Below are positions 9,001 to 16,151 of a DNA stretch of 36,200 nucleotides, one piece after another (position 1 is the first letter of the stretch; each line of letters opens with the position of its first letter). This DNA comes from Acidobacteriota bacterium. GTDB lineage: Bacteria; Acidobacteriota; Terriglobia; Acidiferrales; UBA7541. The translations under genes were made by a program, and so were the position numbers. Below the pieces are notes generated by a model, which was not told the origin of the DNA, made no database searches, and saw nothing but the letters and a program-made list of their open reading frames with translations. The DNA is taken from positions 9,253 through 45,452 of the forward strand of contig PMUS01000104.1 in the NCBI GenBank assembly GCA_003166795.1, written 5' to 3'.

Positions 9001-9052
9001 GTCGGAGCTTCAGCTCCGACATACCGAGCCTGTCATTAATGCGCTTTAGCGC
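9001..9052. repeat. Two adjacent palindromes between trpD and trpG
   Basis: GTCGGAGC-TTCA-GCTCCGAC (9001-9020) is a perfect 8-bp stem, and GCGC-TTTA-GCGC (9041-9052) is a second short one 20 bp on. Both lie in the 147-bp gap between the convergent trpD and trpG genes. Hairpins with four-base TTCA, TGAA or TAAA loops are common interspersed elements in acidobacterial intergenic DNA in my recollection. No T-run follows, so an intrinsic terminator is not demonstrated, though they could serve as a two-way transcript end. Confidence 0.6.
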
Positions 9053-9115
9053 CTGAGGACGCTCTTCATTACCTTTGTCCGCAAACAGTAAAATTGCGGC
9101 CATGCTACTTCAGAG

Positions 9116-9679
9116 TTAAATATTCAGAAAATTCTCGAGCAGCTTGAATCCGGGACCGGTAAGGACCGACTCCGGGTGGAATTGCACGCCCTCTACGCGC
9201 AGCTTGCGGTGACGCAGGCCCATGATCGTGCCATCGGCGGTTTCGGCGGAAATTTCAAGCGTTCGCGGCAGCGACTTTCGCTCGACGATCAGGGAATGGT
9301 AGCGCGTCGCCGGAAAATCCTGCGGCAGTTTGCGAAAAATAGTTTTGCCGTCGTGGTGAATCTCGCTCGTCTTGCCATGCATCACGTGCGGCGCACGGAT
9401 CACTCTCCCGCCGAACGCCGCACCGATCGCTTGATGCCCCAGACACACGCCCAAAATCGGAATTTTCCCCGCGAAGCGTTTGATCAGGGGCACGCTGATG
9501 CCTGCTTCGGCGGGCGTGCACGGCCCCGGCGAAATTACAATGCGCTCGGGCTGCAGTTCCTCGATCTCATCGAGCGTGATTTGATCGTTGCGGCGGACTT
9601 CAAGCTCCTGCCCCATTTGGCCGAGATACTGAGCCAGGTTGTATGTAAACGAATCGTAGTTGTCGAGAAGCAGAAGCAT
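9116..9679 (-). CDS. trpG: Anthranilate synthase glutamine amidotransferase
   Basis: TrpG hydrolyses glutamine and passes ammonia to TrpE. It is a class I amidotransferase of 187 residues with the motif [14 protein letters not shown] at the N-terminus, oxyanion strand [13 protein letters not shown], the nucleophile elbow GVCLGHQ (Cys79), and the catalytic VQFHPES (His168, Glu170). The His-Gly-Lys stretch VMHGKTSEI is typical of TrpG/PabA. It follows trpE by 27 bp. In many bacteria the same TrpG also serves p-aminobenzoate synthesis; no pabB is in this window, so a dual role cannot be judged. Confidence 0.96.
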   Translation of the reverse strand: MLLLLDNYDSFTYNLAQYLGQMGQELEVRRNDQITLDEIEELQPERIVISPGPCTPAEAGISVPLIKRFAGKIPILGVCLGHQAIGAAFGGRVIRAPHVMHGKTSEIHHDGKTIFRKLPQDFPATRYHSLIVERKSLPRTLEISAETADGTIMGLRHRKLRVEGVQFHPESVLTGPGFKLLENFLNI

Positions 9680-9706
9680 GATTCCCGTTCAGGATAGCGC
9701 GGAATC

Positions 9707-11194
9707 TTATTCCCCGCGACCGATGCCTCCGCGATGGGCGATTTCGAGCGCCTTCAGCACCGCGCGCGCCTTGTTCCCGGACTCCTCGTATTCGCGCTCC
9801 GGCACTGAATCGGCGACGATGCCCGCGCCGGCCTGCACGTACGCGCGTCCGTTTTTCGCGACCAGCGTGCGCAGGCCAATGCAGGAATCGAGATTGCCCG
9901 AAAAATCGAGATAAAGGATTGCGCCCGCGTAAATGCCGCGCCGGGTCGGCTCGAGCTCGTCAATGATTTCCATGGCGCGAACCTTGGGCGCGCCTGAAAG
10001 CGTCCCGGCCGGAAAACACGCCATCAGCGCGTCGAAGCAATCCACATCGTCCCGCAGCCGTCCGCGCAGGCTCGACGCGATATGCATCACGTGCGAATAG
10101 CGCTCGACGAACATCAGCCGCTCGGGCTTCACCGAGCCGTACTCGCACACGCGGCCCAGATCGTTGCGTCCTAAGTCCACGAGCATCACGTGCTCGGCGC
10201 GCTCTTTGGGATCGGCCAGAAGCTTGGCCTCGAGTTCGCGGTCTTCCTTTTCATTGCGCCCGCGCGGTTGAGTTCCAGCGAGCGGCCGGTACGTAGCGCC
10301 GCGCCCCTGCACCTTCACCAACATCTCAGGCGAACTCCCGACCACCGATACGTCGTCAAGCTTCAGGAAATAAAGGTATGGCGAGGGGTTCACTACTCGC
10401 AGCGCCCGGTAAATTTCGAACGGCTCCGCTTTGGTCTCTGCCTCGAATCTCTGACTGACGACGATCTGGAACGCGTCACCCGCGCGGATGTAGGACTTGG
10501 CCTTTCGCACGGCGCCGGTGAATTGAGATTTCGTCATGTTCGACCGGACGCGCAATGGCGGCGCTCGCCGTGATCGCGGCTGCTTCGGCAACGGCCCTTC
10601 GAGCAGTTTCCGCGTGCGCTGGATTTCATGGACCGCCGCGTCGTATTTTTCGCGCAGGCTGCCGGGCCCGTCGGTGAACACGTTGCGGATCACCCAGACG
10701 CGATGCTGCACGTGATCGAACGCAAGCAAGCCGAGGTAGAACATCATTACGCAATCGTCGAGTCCCACATCGTCGCGCCCGGTTGCGGGAATGCGCTCGA
10801 CCAGCCGCACCATATCGTAGGCGAAATATCCGATCGCTCCGGCAATCAGGGGAGGGAGTCCCGGCACGCGCACCGGACGAAAGCGGCGGGTGAGCTGGCG
10901 CAGGCGCTCAACTGGATCGTCGTCGAACTGCACTTTCTTGCCGCCCCTTTCGAGCGTGCACGACCGTCCGCGCGCGCGAAACACTTCCGCCGGATTCGCC
11001 CCTGCGAACGTGTAGCGCGCGATAGTCTCGCCGCCTTCGACGCTTTCGAGCAGAAATGAGTATTTCGCCTTGTGGGCGATGCGGAGGTACGCCCCAACGG
11101 GCGTCAGCAAGTCGGCCGTATAGTTTTCATACACCGGCACGAGGTTGCCTTGACCGGCCAAAGCGCTGAATATCTTGAAATCAGGTTGAATCAT
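9707..11194 (-). CDS. trpE: Anthranilate synthase component I
   Basis: TrpE converts chorismate to anthranilate using ammonia from TrpG. The 495-residue protein has the N-terminal regulatory domain with SFLLESVEGGE, the LLES-type element that forms part of the tryptophan feedback site, and the chorismate-binding domain with YRPLAGTQPRGRNEKEDREL, HVMLVDLGRNDLGRV, FPAGTLSGAPKVRAMEIIDELE and VQAGAGIVADSVPEREYEES. The ATG overlaps the aroDE stop by four bases (11191-11194), linking shikimate synthesis to the first tryptophan step. Feedback inhibition by tryptophan is expected from the LLES element; no attenuator is visible upstream. Confidence 0.97.
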   Translation of the reverse strand: MIQPDFKIFSALAGQGNLVPVYENYTADLLTPVGAYLRIAHKAKYSFLLESVEGGETIARYTFAGANPAEVFRARGRSCTLERGGKKVQFDDDPVERLRQLTRRFRPVRVPGLPPLIAGAIGYFAYDMVRLVERIPATGRDDVGLDDCVMMFYLGLLAFDHVQHRVWVIRNVFTDGPGSLREKYDAAVHEIQRTRKLLEGPLPKQPRSRRAPPLRVRSNMTKSQFTGAVRKAKSYIRAGDAFQIVVSQRFEAETKAEPFEIYRALRVVNPSPYLYFLKLDDVSVVGSSPEMLVKVQGRGATYRPLAGTQPRGRNEKEDRELEAKLLADPKERAEHVMLVDLGRNDLGRVCEYGSVKPERLMFVERYSHVMHIASSLRGRLRDDVDCFDALMACFPAGTLSGAPKVRAMEIIDELEPTRRGIYAGAILYLDFSGNLDSCIGLRTLVAKNGRAYVQAGAGIVADSVPEREYEESGNKARAVLKALEIAHRGGIGRGE

Positions 11195-12726
11195 CGCGCG
11201 GCCCGCTTCTTCCTCTCGTTGTCCTCGCTGCCCGCTTTTTCTTCTCGCGCCAGCGTCTGAACCACGGCGTCACGCATAGCTTTCACCGGCGCACGCTCGC
11301 CCGTCCAGATTTCCCACTGCGCAGTGCCCTGCGCGACGAACATTTCGACGCCCGAGACAGTTTCGATGCCGAGCCGCCCCGCGAGCTGCAGCAGCCGTGT
11401 TATTCGCGGGCGATAAATGGTGTCAAATACGAGCCGGCAATTCAATTCGTTCGCTTCGAGCGGCGAGCGCCCAGCCTGCGGATACATCCCCACAGGTGTC
11501 GCGTTCACGATTGCATCGAAAAATTCCCGCCGCAGGCGAGGCCGGGCAACCGCTTCGCCGCCGACGGCACGCGCCAGCGCCTTCGCCCTCGCGTCACGCC
11601 TGGCGCACACGCATACGGCCGCTCCCGCCTGCGCGAGCGCAAATGCTACAGCGCGAGCTGCGCCTCCCGCTCCGACGATCAACACGCGGCTCCCTCGCAA
11701 CGGCATGCGCCGTTCAAGAGAACGCAGCACACCAACGTAATCCGTATTGTACCCGTAGAGTTTCCCGCCGCCGCGCGCCACAACCGTGTTGACGGCACCG
11801 ATCCGCACCGCGAGCGGATCGCAACCGTCGAGATGGCGGATGACGCGCTCCTTATGCGGCAGCGTCACGCTGAAACCCCGGATGCCGAGCGGCCCTACCG
11901 AGCCGAGAAAGTCTTTCAGGTCCGGGACAAGGAACGGCAGATATACGGCGTTCATGCGGCGGGCAGCGAATCCCGCGTTCTGCATCGCCGGTGAAAGCGA
12001 ATGGCCGATTGGATTTCCGATCACGCCGTAAACCCGCGTCCGCGCGTCCATGCGGTCCGCGCGGTAGAGGTGTTTCATTTCGTCGAGCGAAGTCTGGCCG
12101 GGCGCCGTCACGTTTTCGACCGGCGCGTAGGCGAACGCGCCCTTTCCACGCAACGCCAGGAAGCGCGCCGGCAATGCCACGTCGCCTATCGGCACGGCCA
12201 CCACGTTGCGCTGCTTCCGTGCGAATCCGAGCAGCCTTTGGCTGTCTTTCAACGAATCGCATTGCGCGGCGATCTTGATCGCGTCCGGCCGGTGGCGCAT
12301 CAACTCAGCCGCGATTCGCGCAAGGCTCCGCGGCATGCCCCGAAAGAAATGCGCGGACGCCAGTTGTTTCGCGTCGCCCAGAAGAACGTCCACCAGTTCC
12401 GGCGGGCACTGCCGTACCGTCTCGATTTCCAGGTCGTACCATTCGCAGCCTGCACGAACAGCCTCGGCCAAATGGACCAACTGCTTCGCAATCGTGCCGC
12501 GGTATCGGCCTCCTGCCTCGCGGCGGCGGCATGTCGCGATCAAGGTCGCTTTCGGGGGGCGGGCGGCCAACTGCGCAAGAAAATCAATGATCTCGAAATC
12601 ATCGGAAAGCCAGTCAAGCCGAAGTTCCACGGTGCGAGTTTCCTGAAGCGCCCGGGCGAGCTGACGCCGCATGGATCGAGCATCGGGCGCCGCGACCACG
12701 GCGCAGAGTTTATCCCGCCCTAACAT
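11191..12726 (-). CDS. aroDE: Bifunctional 3-dehydroquinate dehydratase / shikimate dehydrogenase
   Basis: One 511-residue chain carries two consecutive shikimate-pathway enzymes. Residues 1-225 are a type I dehydroquinase: VELRLDW (Glu34), catalytic His126 in SAHFF and Schiff-base Lys151 in IKIAAQ. Residues ~230-490 are shikimate dehydrogenase: GNPIGHSLSPAMQN, catalytic Lys292 in SVTLPHK, Asn313 in GAVNT, Asp329 in GYNTDYVG and the nucleotide-binding GAGGAARA. The bacterial enzymes are more often separate; the fusion resembles the arrangement known from plants and some bacteria. The ATG at 12726 has AGGAA upstream and is preferred to an in-frame GTG at 12765. It is coupled to trpE by an ATGA overlap. 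The last ~18 residues are a charged, probably disordered tail. Confidence 0.95.
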   Translation of the reverse strand: MLGRDKLCAVVAAPDARSMRRQLARALQETRTVELRLDWLSDDFEIIDFLAQLAARPPKATLIATCRRREAGGRYRGTIAKQLVHLAEAVRAGCEWYDLEIETVRQCPPELVDVLLGDAKQLASAHFFRGMPRSLARIAAELMRHRPDAIKIAAQCDSLKDSQRLLGFARKQRNVVAVPIGDVALPARFLALRGKGAFAYAPVENVTAPGQTSLDEMKHLYRADRMDARTRVYGVIGNPIGHSLSPAMQNAGFAARRMNAVYLPFLVPDLKDFLGSVGPLGIRGFSVTLPHKERVIRHLDGCDPLAVRIGAVNTVVARGGGKLYGYNTDYVGVLRSLERRMPLRGSRVLIVGAGGAARAVAFALAQAGAAVCVCARRDARAKALARAVGGEAVARPRLRREFFDAIVNATPVGMYPQAGRSPLEANELNCRLVFDTIYRPRITRLLQLAGRLGIETVSGVEMFVAQGTAQWEIWTGERAPVKAMRDAVVQTLAREEKAGSEDNERKKRAAR

Positions 12727-12842
12727 ACTGTGTTTCCTATCGCTTCTGGAGGCTTCCCGCCGCACCCCGATCGGCTGCGGACGAGGGAGTTCTTGCTTCT
12801 ACCATGCGGTGCACAATGTGTAAAGCCCGGCAGACCATTGTC

Positions 12843-12872
12843 TTGACGCCCCCCAATTCCCTCTGCTACGGT
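12843..12872 (+). promoter_or_regulatory. Candidate promoter of the FlgT-like gene
   Basis: TTGACG (12843-12848) and TACGGT (12867-12872) are separated by 18 bp, giving a fair sigma-70-like match (five of six and four of six). The predicted start would leave a leader of about 50 nt before the ATG at 12932. Confidence 0.5.
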
Positions 12873-12886
12873 CGGCTCATGGGCTG

Positions 12887-12904
12887 GCGCCTGATCCCAG
12901 GCGC
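12887..12904 (+). promoter_or_regulatory. Hairpin in the leader of the FlgT-like gene
   Basis: GCGCCTG (12887-12893) and CAGGCGC (12898-12904) pair perfectly across an ATCC loop. The hairpin lies between the candidate promoter and the strong ribosome binding site AAGGAG (12918-12923), 8 nt before the ATG. A stabilising 5' stem or a regulatory structure is possible; nothing identifies a ligand. Confidence 0.4.
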
Positions 12905-12931
12905 GAAGGGTATCCATAAGGAGCGAGTATC

Positions 12932-13822
12932 ATGCGTGGGAAAATTGTCCTTGCAGGTCTAATTCTGGGACTCTCCGGGATGGTTGTGACGGCGCAGGAG
13001 CTGCCGAAAACTCCGCGAGCGAGCGACGTCTATTGTTCCGGGCTGGTCACGAGCGAATCCGTTCCGCAGGACACCTACGTGATTACCGGCGAGGAATCGG
13101 AGACCAAGATCACGTTCAACGAGGGCGACTACGTCTACGTTAACAAGGGCTCCGACCAGGGCGTGAAAGTGGGCGACGAATTCTCGGTCATCCGGTCGGT
13201 GAAAGATCCCTACGGAATCGAATGGTCGAAATGGGAATTCGCGATCCTGCACAAGATGGGGACCGTATGGGAGGATGAAGGCCGCGTGAAGGTGATGGTC
13301 GTCCGGCAGAACACCGCGATCGGTCAGGTGGAGCACACTTGCGATTACGTTCAGCGCGGCGATATCTTGCTGCCGTTCGCAGAGCGCCCCGCTCCTCCGC
13401 TGAAGTCTGAGGCCAACTTCGATCGCTTTGCTCCCGCGAACGGAAAAGCGCTCGCGATGGTGATCACGGGCAAAAAATTTCAGCAACAGGTGGGCAGCAA
13501 CGACGTGGTCTATGTGAATCTCGGCAACGCTCAGGGCGTGAAAGTCGGCGACTATTTCCGCATCTTCCGCTACACGGGCACCCAGCACGAGACGAACTAC
13601 CAGACGCCTCGTTATGCTTTTGATCAGGAAGACGGCATGGCCATACCGGACGCGGGAATCTACGGCTTCGGAAAAGTCTCCACAAAATACAACTGGAGCA
13701 ACGTTCCGCGCGAGGATGTCGGCGAAGGAATCGTGCTGCGGACCGGACCGAACTCCGCGACGGTGCTGATAACTTTCTGCCTTCGCGAAATCTATCCGGG
13801 CGACTACGTAGAAATCGAGTAG
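12932..13822 (+). CDS. Secreted protein with duplicated FlgT-C-like motifs
   Basis: The 296-residue protein starts with a signal peptide (KIVLAGLILGLSGMVVTA, cleavage probably before QE). The mature part contains the same unit twice: YVYVNKGSDQGVKVGDEF at about residues 67-84 and VVYVNLGNAQGVKVGDYF at about 192-209. This pattern (V-Y-x-N-x-G-x-x-x-G-V-x-V-G-D-x-F) resembles the C-terminal domain of FlgT and related lipoproteins, where it forms a small beta domain. Two Cys in the first half (YCSGL and HTCDY) could form a disulfide. The strong AAGGAG site fixes the start. It lies alone, with no flagellar gene nearby, so a flagellar role is not supported; an envelope or assembly role is the most that can be inferred. 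Confidence 0.75.
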   Translation: MRGKIVLAGLILGLSGMVVTAQELPKTPRASDVYCSGLVTSESVPQDTYVITGEESETKITFNEGDYVYVNKGSDQGVKVGDEFSVIRSVKDPYGIEWSKWEFAILHKMGTVWEDEGRVKVMVVRQNTAIGQVEHTCDYVQRGDILLPFAERPAPPLKSEANFDRFAPANGKALAMVITGKKFQQQVGSNDVVYVNLGNAQGVKVGDYFRIFRYTGTQHETNYQTPRYAFDQEDGMAIPDAGIYGFGKVSTKYNWSNVPREDVGEGIVLRTGPNSATVLITFCLREIYPGDYVEIE

Positions 13823-14415
13823 CGGGGCTTTGCCCGGTCCTTGGGGCCGGGCAACTCTTCCGATCGGAAGTCCGATTCTGCGAACACCTCTGCTGTAAAT
13901 GCGTGGATCTTTGTTTCCGGTTCCCGCCACGCATCGCGTTCGAGTTCCGCTTTCACGCAAGTCTCTTCCAGAAATCGCTCAGCCGTCCAGTGGCATTCGA
14001 TCGCCACCTGCGGCAGCAGAACACCGCGTCGCAGCCCCGCACTGATCATCAGGCCATGCTTGCCCACTTCGATCCGCTCCGGCGCAATCTCCTCCATCGG
14101 TGAAAGCACGGAAAGCTCAATCTCGATTTCGCGAAGTTCCTCCGCGCGAACCGGCTCGAACCGGGGATCCTCCAGCGCTGCGGACTTCGCGCAATGACCT
14201 ACGACTTCCATCAGCGACCGCCCGGAGCCGATCTGGCCGATGCATCCACGAAGGCGCCCGCGCTTGCGCAGAGTGACGAATGCTCCGATTGATTCTCCGA
14301 GTTCCGGATCTTGCGGGAGAGTGCCGAGGGATTCGCTGCGTTTAGCCGCCACGGTCAAGGCTCGCCGGGCCAGTTCCAATAGCAACTGCTTCTCGCGGTT
14401 ACCGAGTGAGGACAT
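13804..14415 (-). CDS. amrA: AMMECR1-domain protein (AmmeMemoRadiSam system protein A)
   Basis: The 203-residue protein matches the AMMECR1 family: GAFVTLRKRGRLRGCIGQIGSGRSLMEVV carries the invariant RGCIG motif, followed by ALEDPRFEPVRAEEL, IELSVLSPMEEI, the GLMISAGLRRGVLLPQVA strand and the WTAERFLEETCVKAEL helix. In many genomes it occurs with a Memo-like protein and a radical SAM enzyme (the AmmeMemoRadiSam set), but neither is in this window, so its function remains open. Its ATG overlaps the end of pgsA by 17 bp, and its 3' end overlaps the convergent secreted-protein gene by 19 bp. The symbol amrA follows the common name of the component and is tentative. Confidence 0.88.
   Translation of the reverse strand: MSSLGNREKQLLLELARRALTVAAKRSESLGTLPQDPELGESIGAFVTLRKRGRLRGCIGQIGSGRSLMEVVGHCAKSAALEDPRFEPVRAEELREIEIELSVLSPMEEIAPERIEVGKHGLMISAGLRRGVLLPQVAIECHWTAERFLEETCVKAELERDAWREPETKIHAFTAEVFAESDFRSEELPGPKDRAKPRYSIST
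13831..13853 (+). terminator. Stem-loop after the FlgT-like gene
   Basis: TGCCCGG (13831-13837) pairs with CCGGGCA (13847-13853), extended by a G-U and a C-G pair to about nine pairs with a five-nt loop, beginning 9 nt after the plus-strand stop. There is no T-run, and the structure sits inside the coding end of the AMMECR1 gene on the other strand. It may end or protect the plus-strand transcript; evidence is weak. Confidence 0.35.
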
Positions 14416-15031
14416 CCTGAGGTTTGTCTTTCGCTTCGACGGCCATAACGCTCCGGCGATGCCTTTCCTGCACGCGAAAATTAATCTGGCTCCAGAACAT
14501 CTGGAAATAGTGGATAGCTGACAGCACCGCGCTCAGCACGACCAGCCACAGCAATGTAACTCCGAGCGTCTTCAGCGCCGGGTGGTTCGCCGTCAAAATC
14601 ACCGCGCAGCCGGCCAGCACCTGCAAGATCATTTTCGTCTTTCCGAGCGCCGTGGCCGGGATCACCAATCCCTCCACCGAGGCAATTTCGCGCAGGCCCA
14701 TCACGATGAATTCACGGCCGATGATGATGACCACCATCCACGCTTGCACCAGATGCATCTGCACCAGGGGAATGAACGCCGCCGAAATCAGAAGTTTGTC
14801 CGCGACTGGATCGAGCAGTATTCCCAGCGTCGTGATTTCGTGCCGCCTCCGCGCGATGTATCCGTCCGCGGCGTCCGTGGCTGCCGCGACCAGCAAAATC
14901 AACACGCCCCAGACCTCGAAGCGAAACTGAAGGCCCCAGAAATCCCAGTTGGGCTGGCGAGTAAGCAGGACGACGACCAGGAGCGGAACAAAAAAGATTC
15001 GAAGGACTGTCAGGCTGTTCGGCAGGTTCAT
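14399..15031 (-). CDS. pgsA: CDP-diacylglycerol-glycerol-3-phosphate 3-phosphatidyltransferase
   Basis: PgsA makes phosphatidylglycerophosphate, the committed step to phosphatidylglycerol. The 210-residue membrane protein has the CDP-alcohol phosphotransferase signature D-x2-D-G-x2-A-R-x8-G-x3-D-x3-D in DAADGYIARRRHEI followed by TTLGILLDPVADKL, with all four Asp and the Arg present. It has about five to six hydrophobic helices and the typical start MNLPNSLTVLRIFFVPLLV. The ATG at 15029-15031 has GGGAA upstream; an in-frame TTG at 15052 has no such site. The AMMECR1 gene begins inside its 3' end. The substrate is assigned from length and start motif; other family members share the signature. 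Confidence 0.9.
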   Translation of the reverse strand: MNLPNSLTVLRIFFVPLLVVVLLTRQPNWDFWGLQFRFEVWGVLILLVAAATDAADGYIARRRHEITTLGILLDPVADKLLISAAFIPLVQMHLVQAWMVVIIIGREFIVMGLREIASVEGLVIPATALGKTKMILQVLAGCAVILTANHPALKTLGVTLLWLVVLSAVLSAIHYFQMFWSQINFRVQERHRRSVMAVEAKDKPQDVLTR

Positions 15032-15506
15032 TTCGTTCCCGGAAAAATCCAACGAAGCCCGCGAGTGGGCTGGGTAAGCTCCTCGAATATAGTCTTCGGC
15101 CCTTGCTGAGTCAACGGTACCGGCCTTGAAGTCGATCTCGGTTAGCGTTATTCCTCGGTGCAGATGAGGCGTGTCAAGTAAGGCAAACCCCTGCGCTAGT
15201 AACTCTTACAGAACGAATTGCTGCAAAGCTGTGCAAATTCCGGGATTAGGCGCGGGAGCCTTTGGGAGATCGTCCCTGAAAAGCCCTCAGAATCAAACAG
15301 CACTTATCTTGCCTGTTTATAATCACTTCCAGAGAAGGGGCTGGCTGTTTGGCCGAACACACGAAAATATGAGGCGCGCGTTCTTGCTCCACGCCGCAGC
15401 CTTTTTTCCACAGAGATTTCCACCGTTAATCGCGTCAGATAGTTGCGATTAGAGGCCGACTTCACCTGCTTCTTAGGCAGGCGAGGCTGGCTAAGCGCCG
15501 CAGGCG
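15032..15506. other. 475-bp region without a supported gene
   Basis: This stretch lies between the start of pgsA and the end of the fibronectin-III protein gene. It has visibly lower GC than its surroundings. The longest plus-strand frame (from 15171) has no codon bias or family-like sequence and no ribosome binding site, and the minus-strand frame from 15594 is equally unconvincing. I see no tRNA, known RNA or mobile-element ends. A 6-bp stem AGCGCC-GCA-GGCGCT (15494-15508) spans the stop of the next gene. The region must contain the pgsA promoter, but no clear element stands out. Confidence 0.5.
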
Positions 15507-15926
15507 CTACTGTGGCGGGAGTTGCGGGGCCGCTCGTTTTGGTCGCGAGCCGAGGCATCGGATCCAGCCAATAACCGGGCCATGATGTGCGCACGTTGCC
15601 TGTCGATCACTTGGCGGAGGCACCGCCGCGACCACCTGGTTCGAGGGCGCGCTCTCGACACTGGAGAGAACGGCCGTTACCTGGTAGCAATACGCGGCTC
15701 CTGTGGCGGCGCTGGCATCAACATACGACGTGCCGGTGACCGGTGCGGCGTTTACCTTGGTGAAATGTCCCGGGCAAGTCGCGGCCCGATAAACGTTGTA
15801 AGTCAGCGAGGGATTGGCTGCCGCATCTGAGCTGGCGGTCCATGCAAGTCTCACGGCGTACTGCGAATGTGCCGGCGACGCGCCAAATGCGAGCGCGAGC
15901 GCCAGCACTACGGCGATTCGTTTCAT
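15507..15926 (-). CDS. Small secreted fibronectin type III-like protein
   Basis: This 139-residue protein begins with a signal peptide (MKRIAVVLALALAFGASPAHS) and then one fibronectin type III-like domain: VRLAWTASSDAAANPSLTYNVYRA, TSYVDASAATGAAYCYQVTAVLS and SAPSNQVVAAVPPP. The Y-N-V-Y-R and Y-x-V-T-A-V patterns are typical of bacterial FnIII repeats attached to secreted enzymes. Here the domain is alone, followed by a ~40-residue tail with two further Cys (QATCAHHGP, WIRCLG) and no catalytic module. The protein may be complete, or the remnant of a longer secreted protein; the downstream DNA shows no convincing continuation in another frame. Confidence 0.65.
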   Translation of the reverse strand: MKRIAVVLALALAFGASPAHSQYAVRLAWTASSDAAANPSLTYNVYRAATCPGHFTKVNAAPVTGTSYVDASAATGAAYCYQVTAVLSSVESAPSNQVVAAVPPPSDRQATCAHHGPVIGWIRCLGSRPKRAAPQLPPQ

Positions 15927-16151
15927 GTCTCTTCCTTTCTCTGTCGGCGAAGTGCCGGGCGATCCTGGTCACTGCGTCCTTTCGCGGACACTCAATCGTA
16001 CCGGCACATGGATCGCCGTCGTGTTTGTGCGCCTGTGGACTTTTTTAAATGGAGGCGGGCGTGTCTGCGGCGCGGTGTGCGGCCGCGGTCCGAGTTGGGC
16101 TCAGCGCGAAAATTGTTTCATCGTGGAAAAGCGAGGGAGCGCCGGCAAATT

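Noticed and set aside
12959..13960. 333-codon minus-strand frame opposite the FlgT-like gene
   Set aside because: The plus-strand gene has a signal peptide, a strong ribosome binding site and repeated motifs; the antisense product has none.
15400..15425. DnaA-box-like TTTTCCACAG
   Set aside because: A single imperfect match, with no cluster of boxes and no dnaA or dnaN nearby, does not support an origin.
15171..15452. 93-codon plus-strand frame in the empty stretch
   Set aside because: No ribosome binding site, no codon bias like the neighbours and no recognisable pattern.
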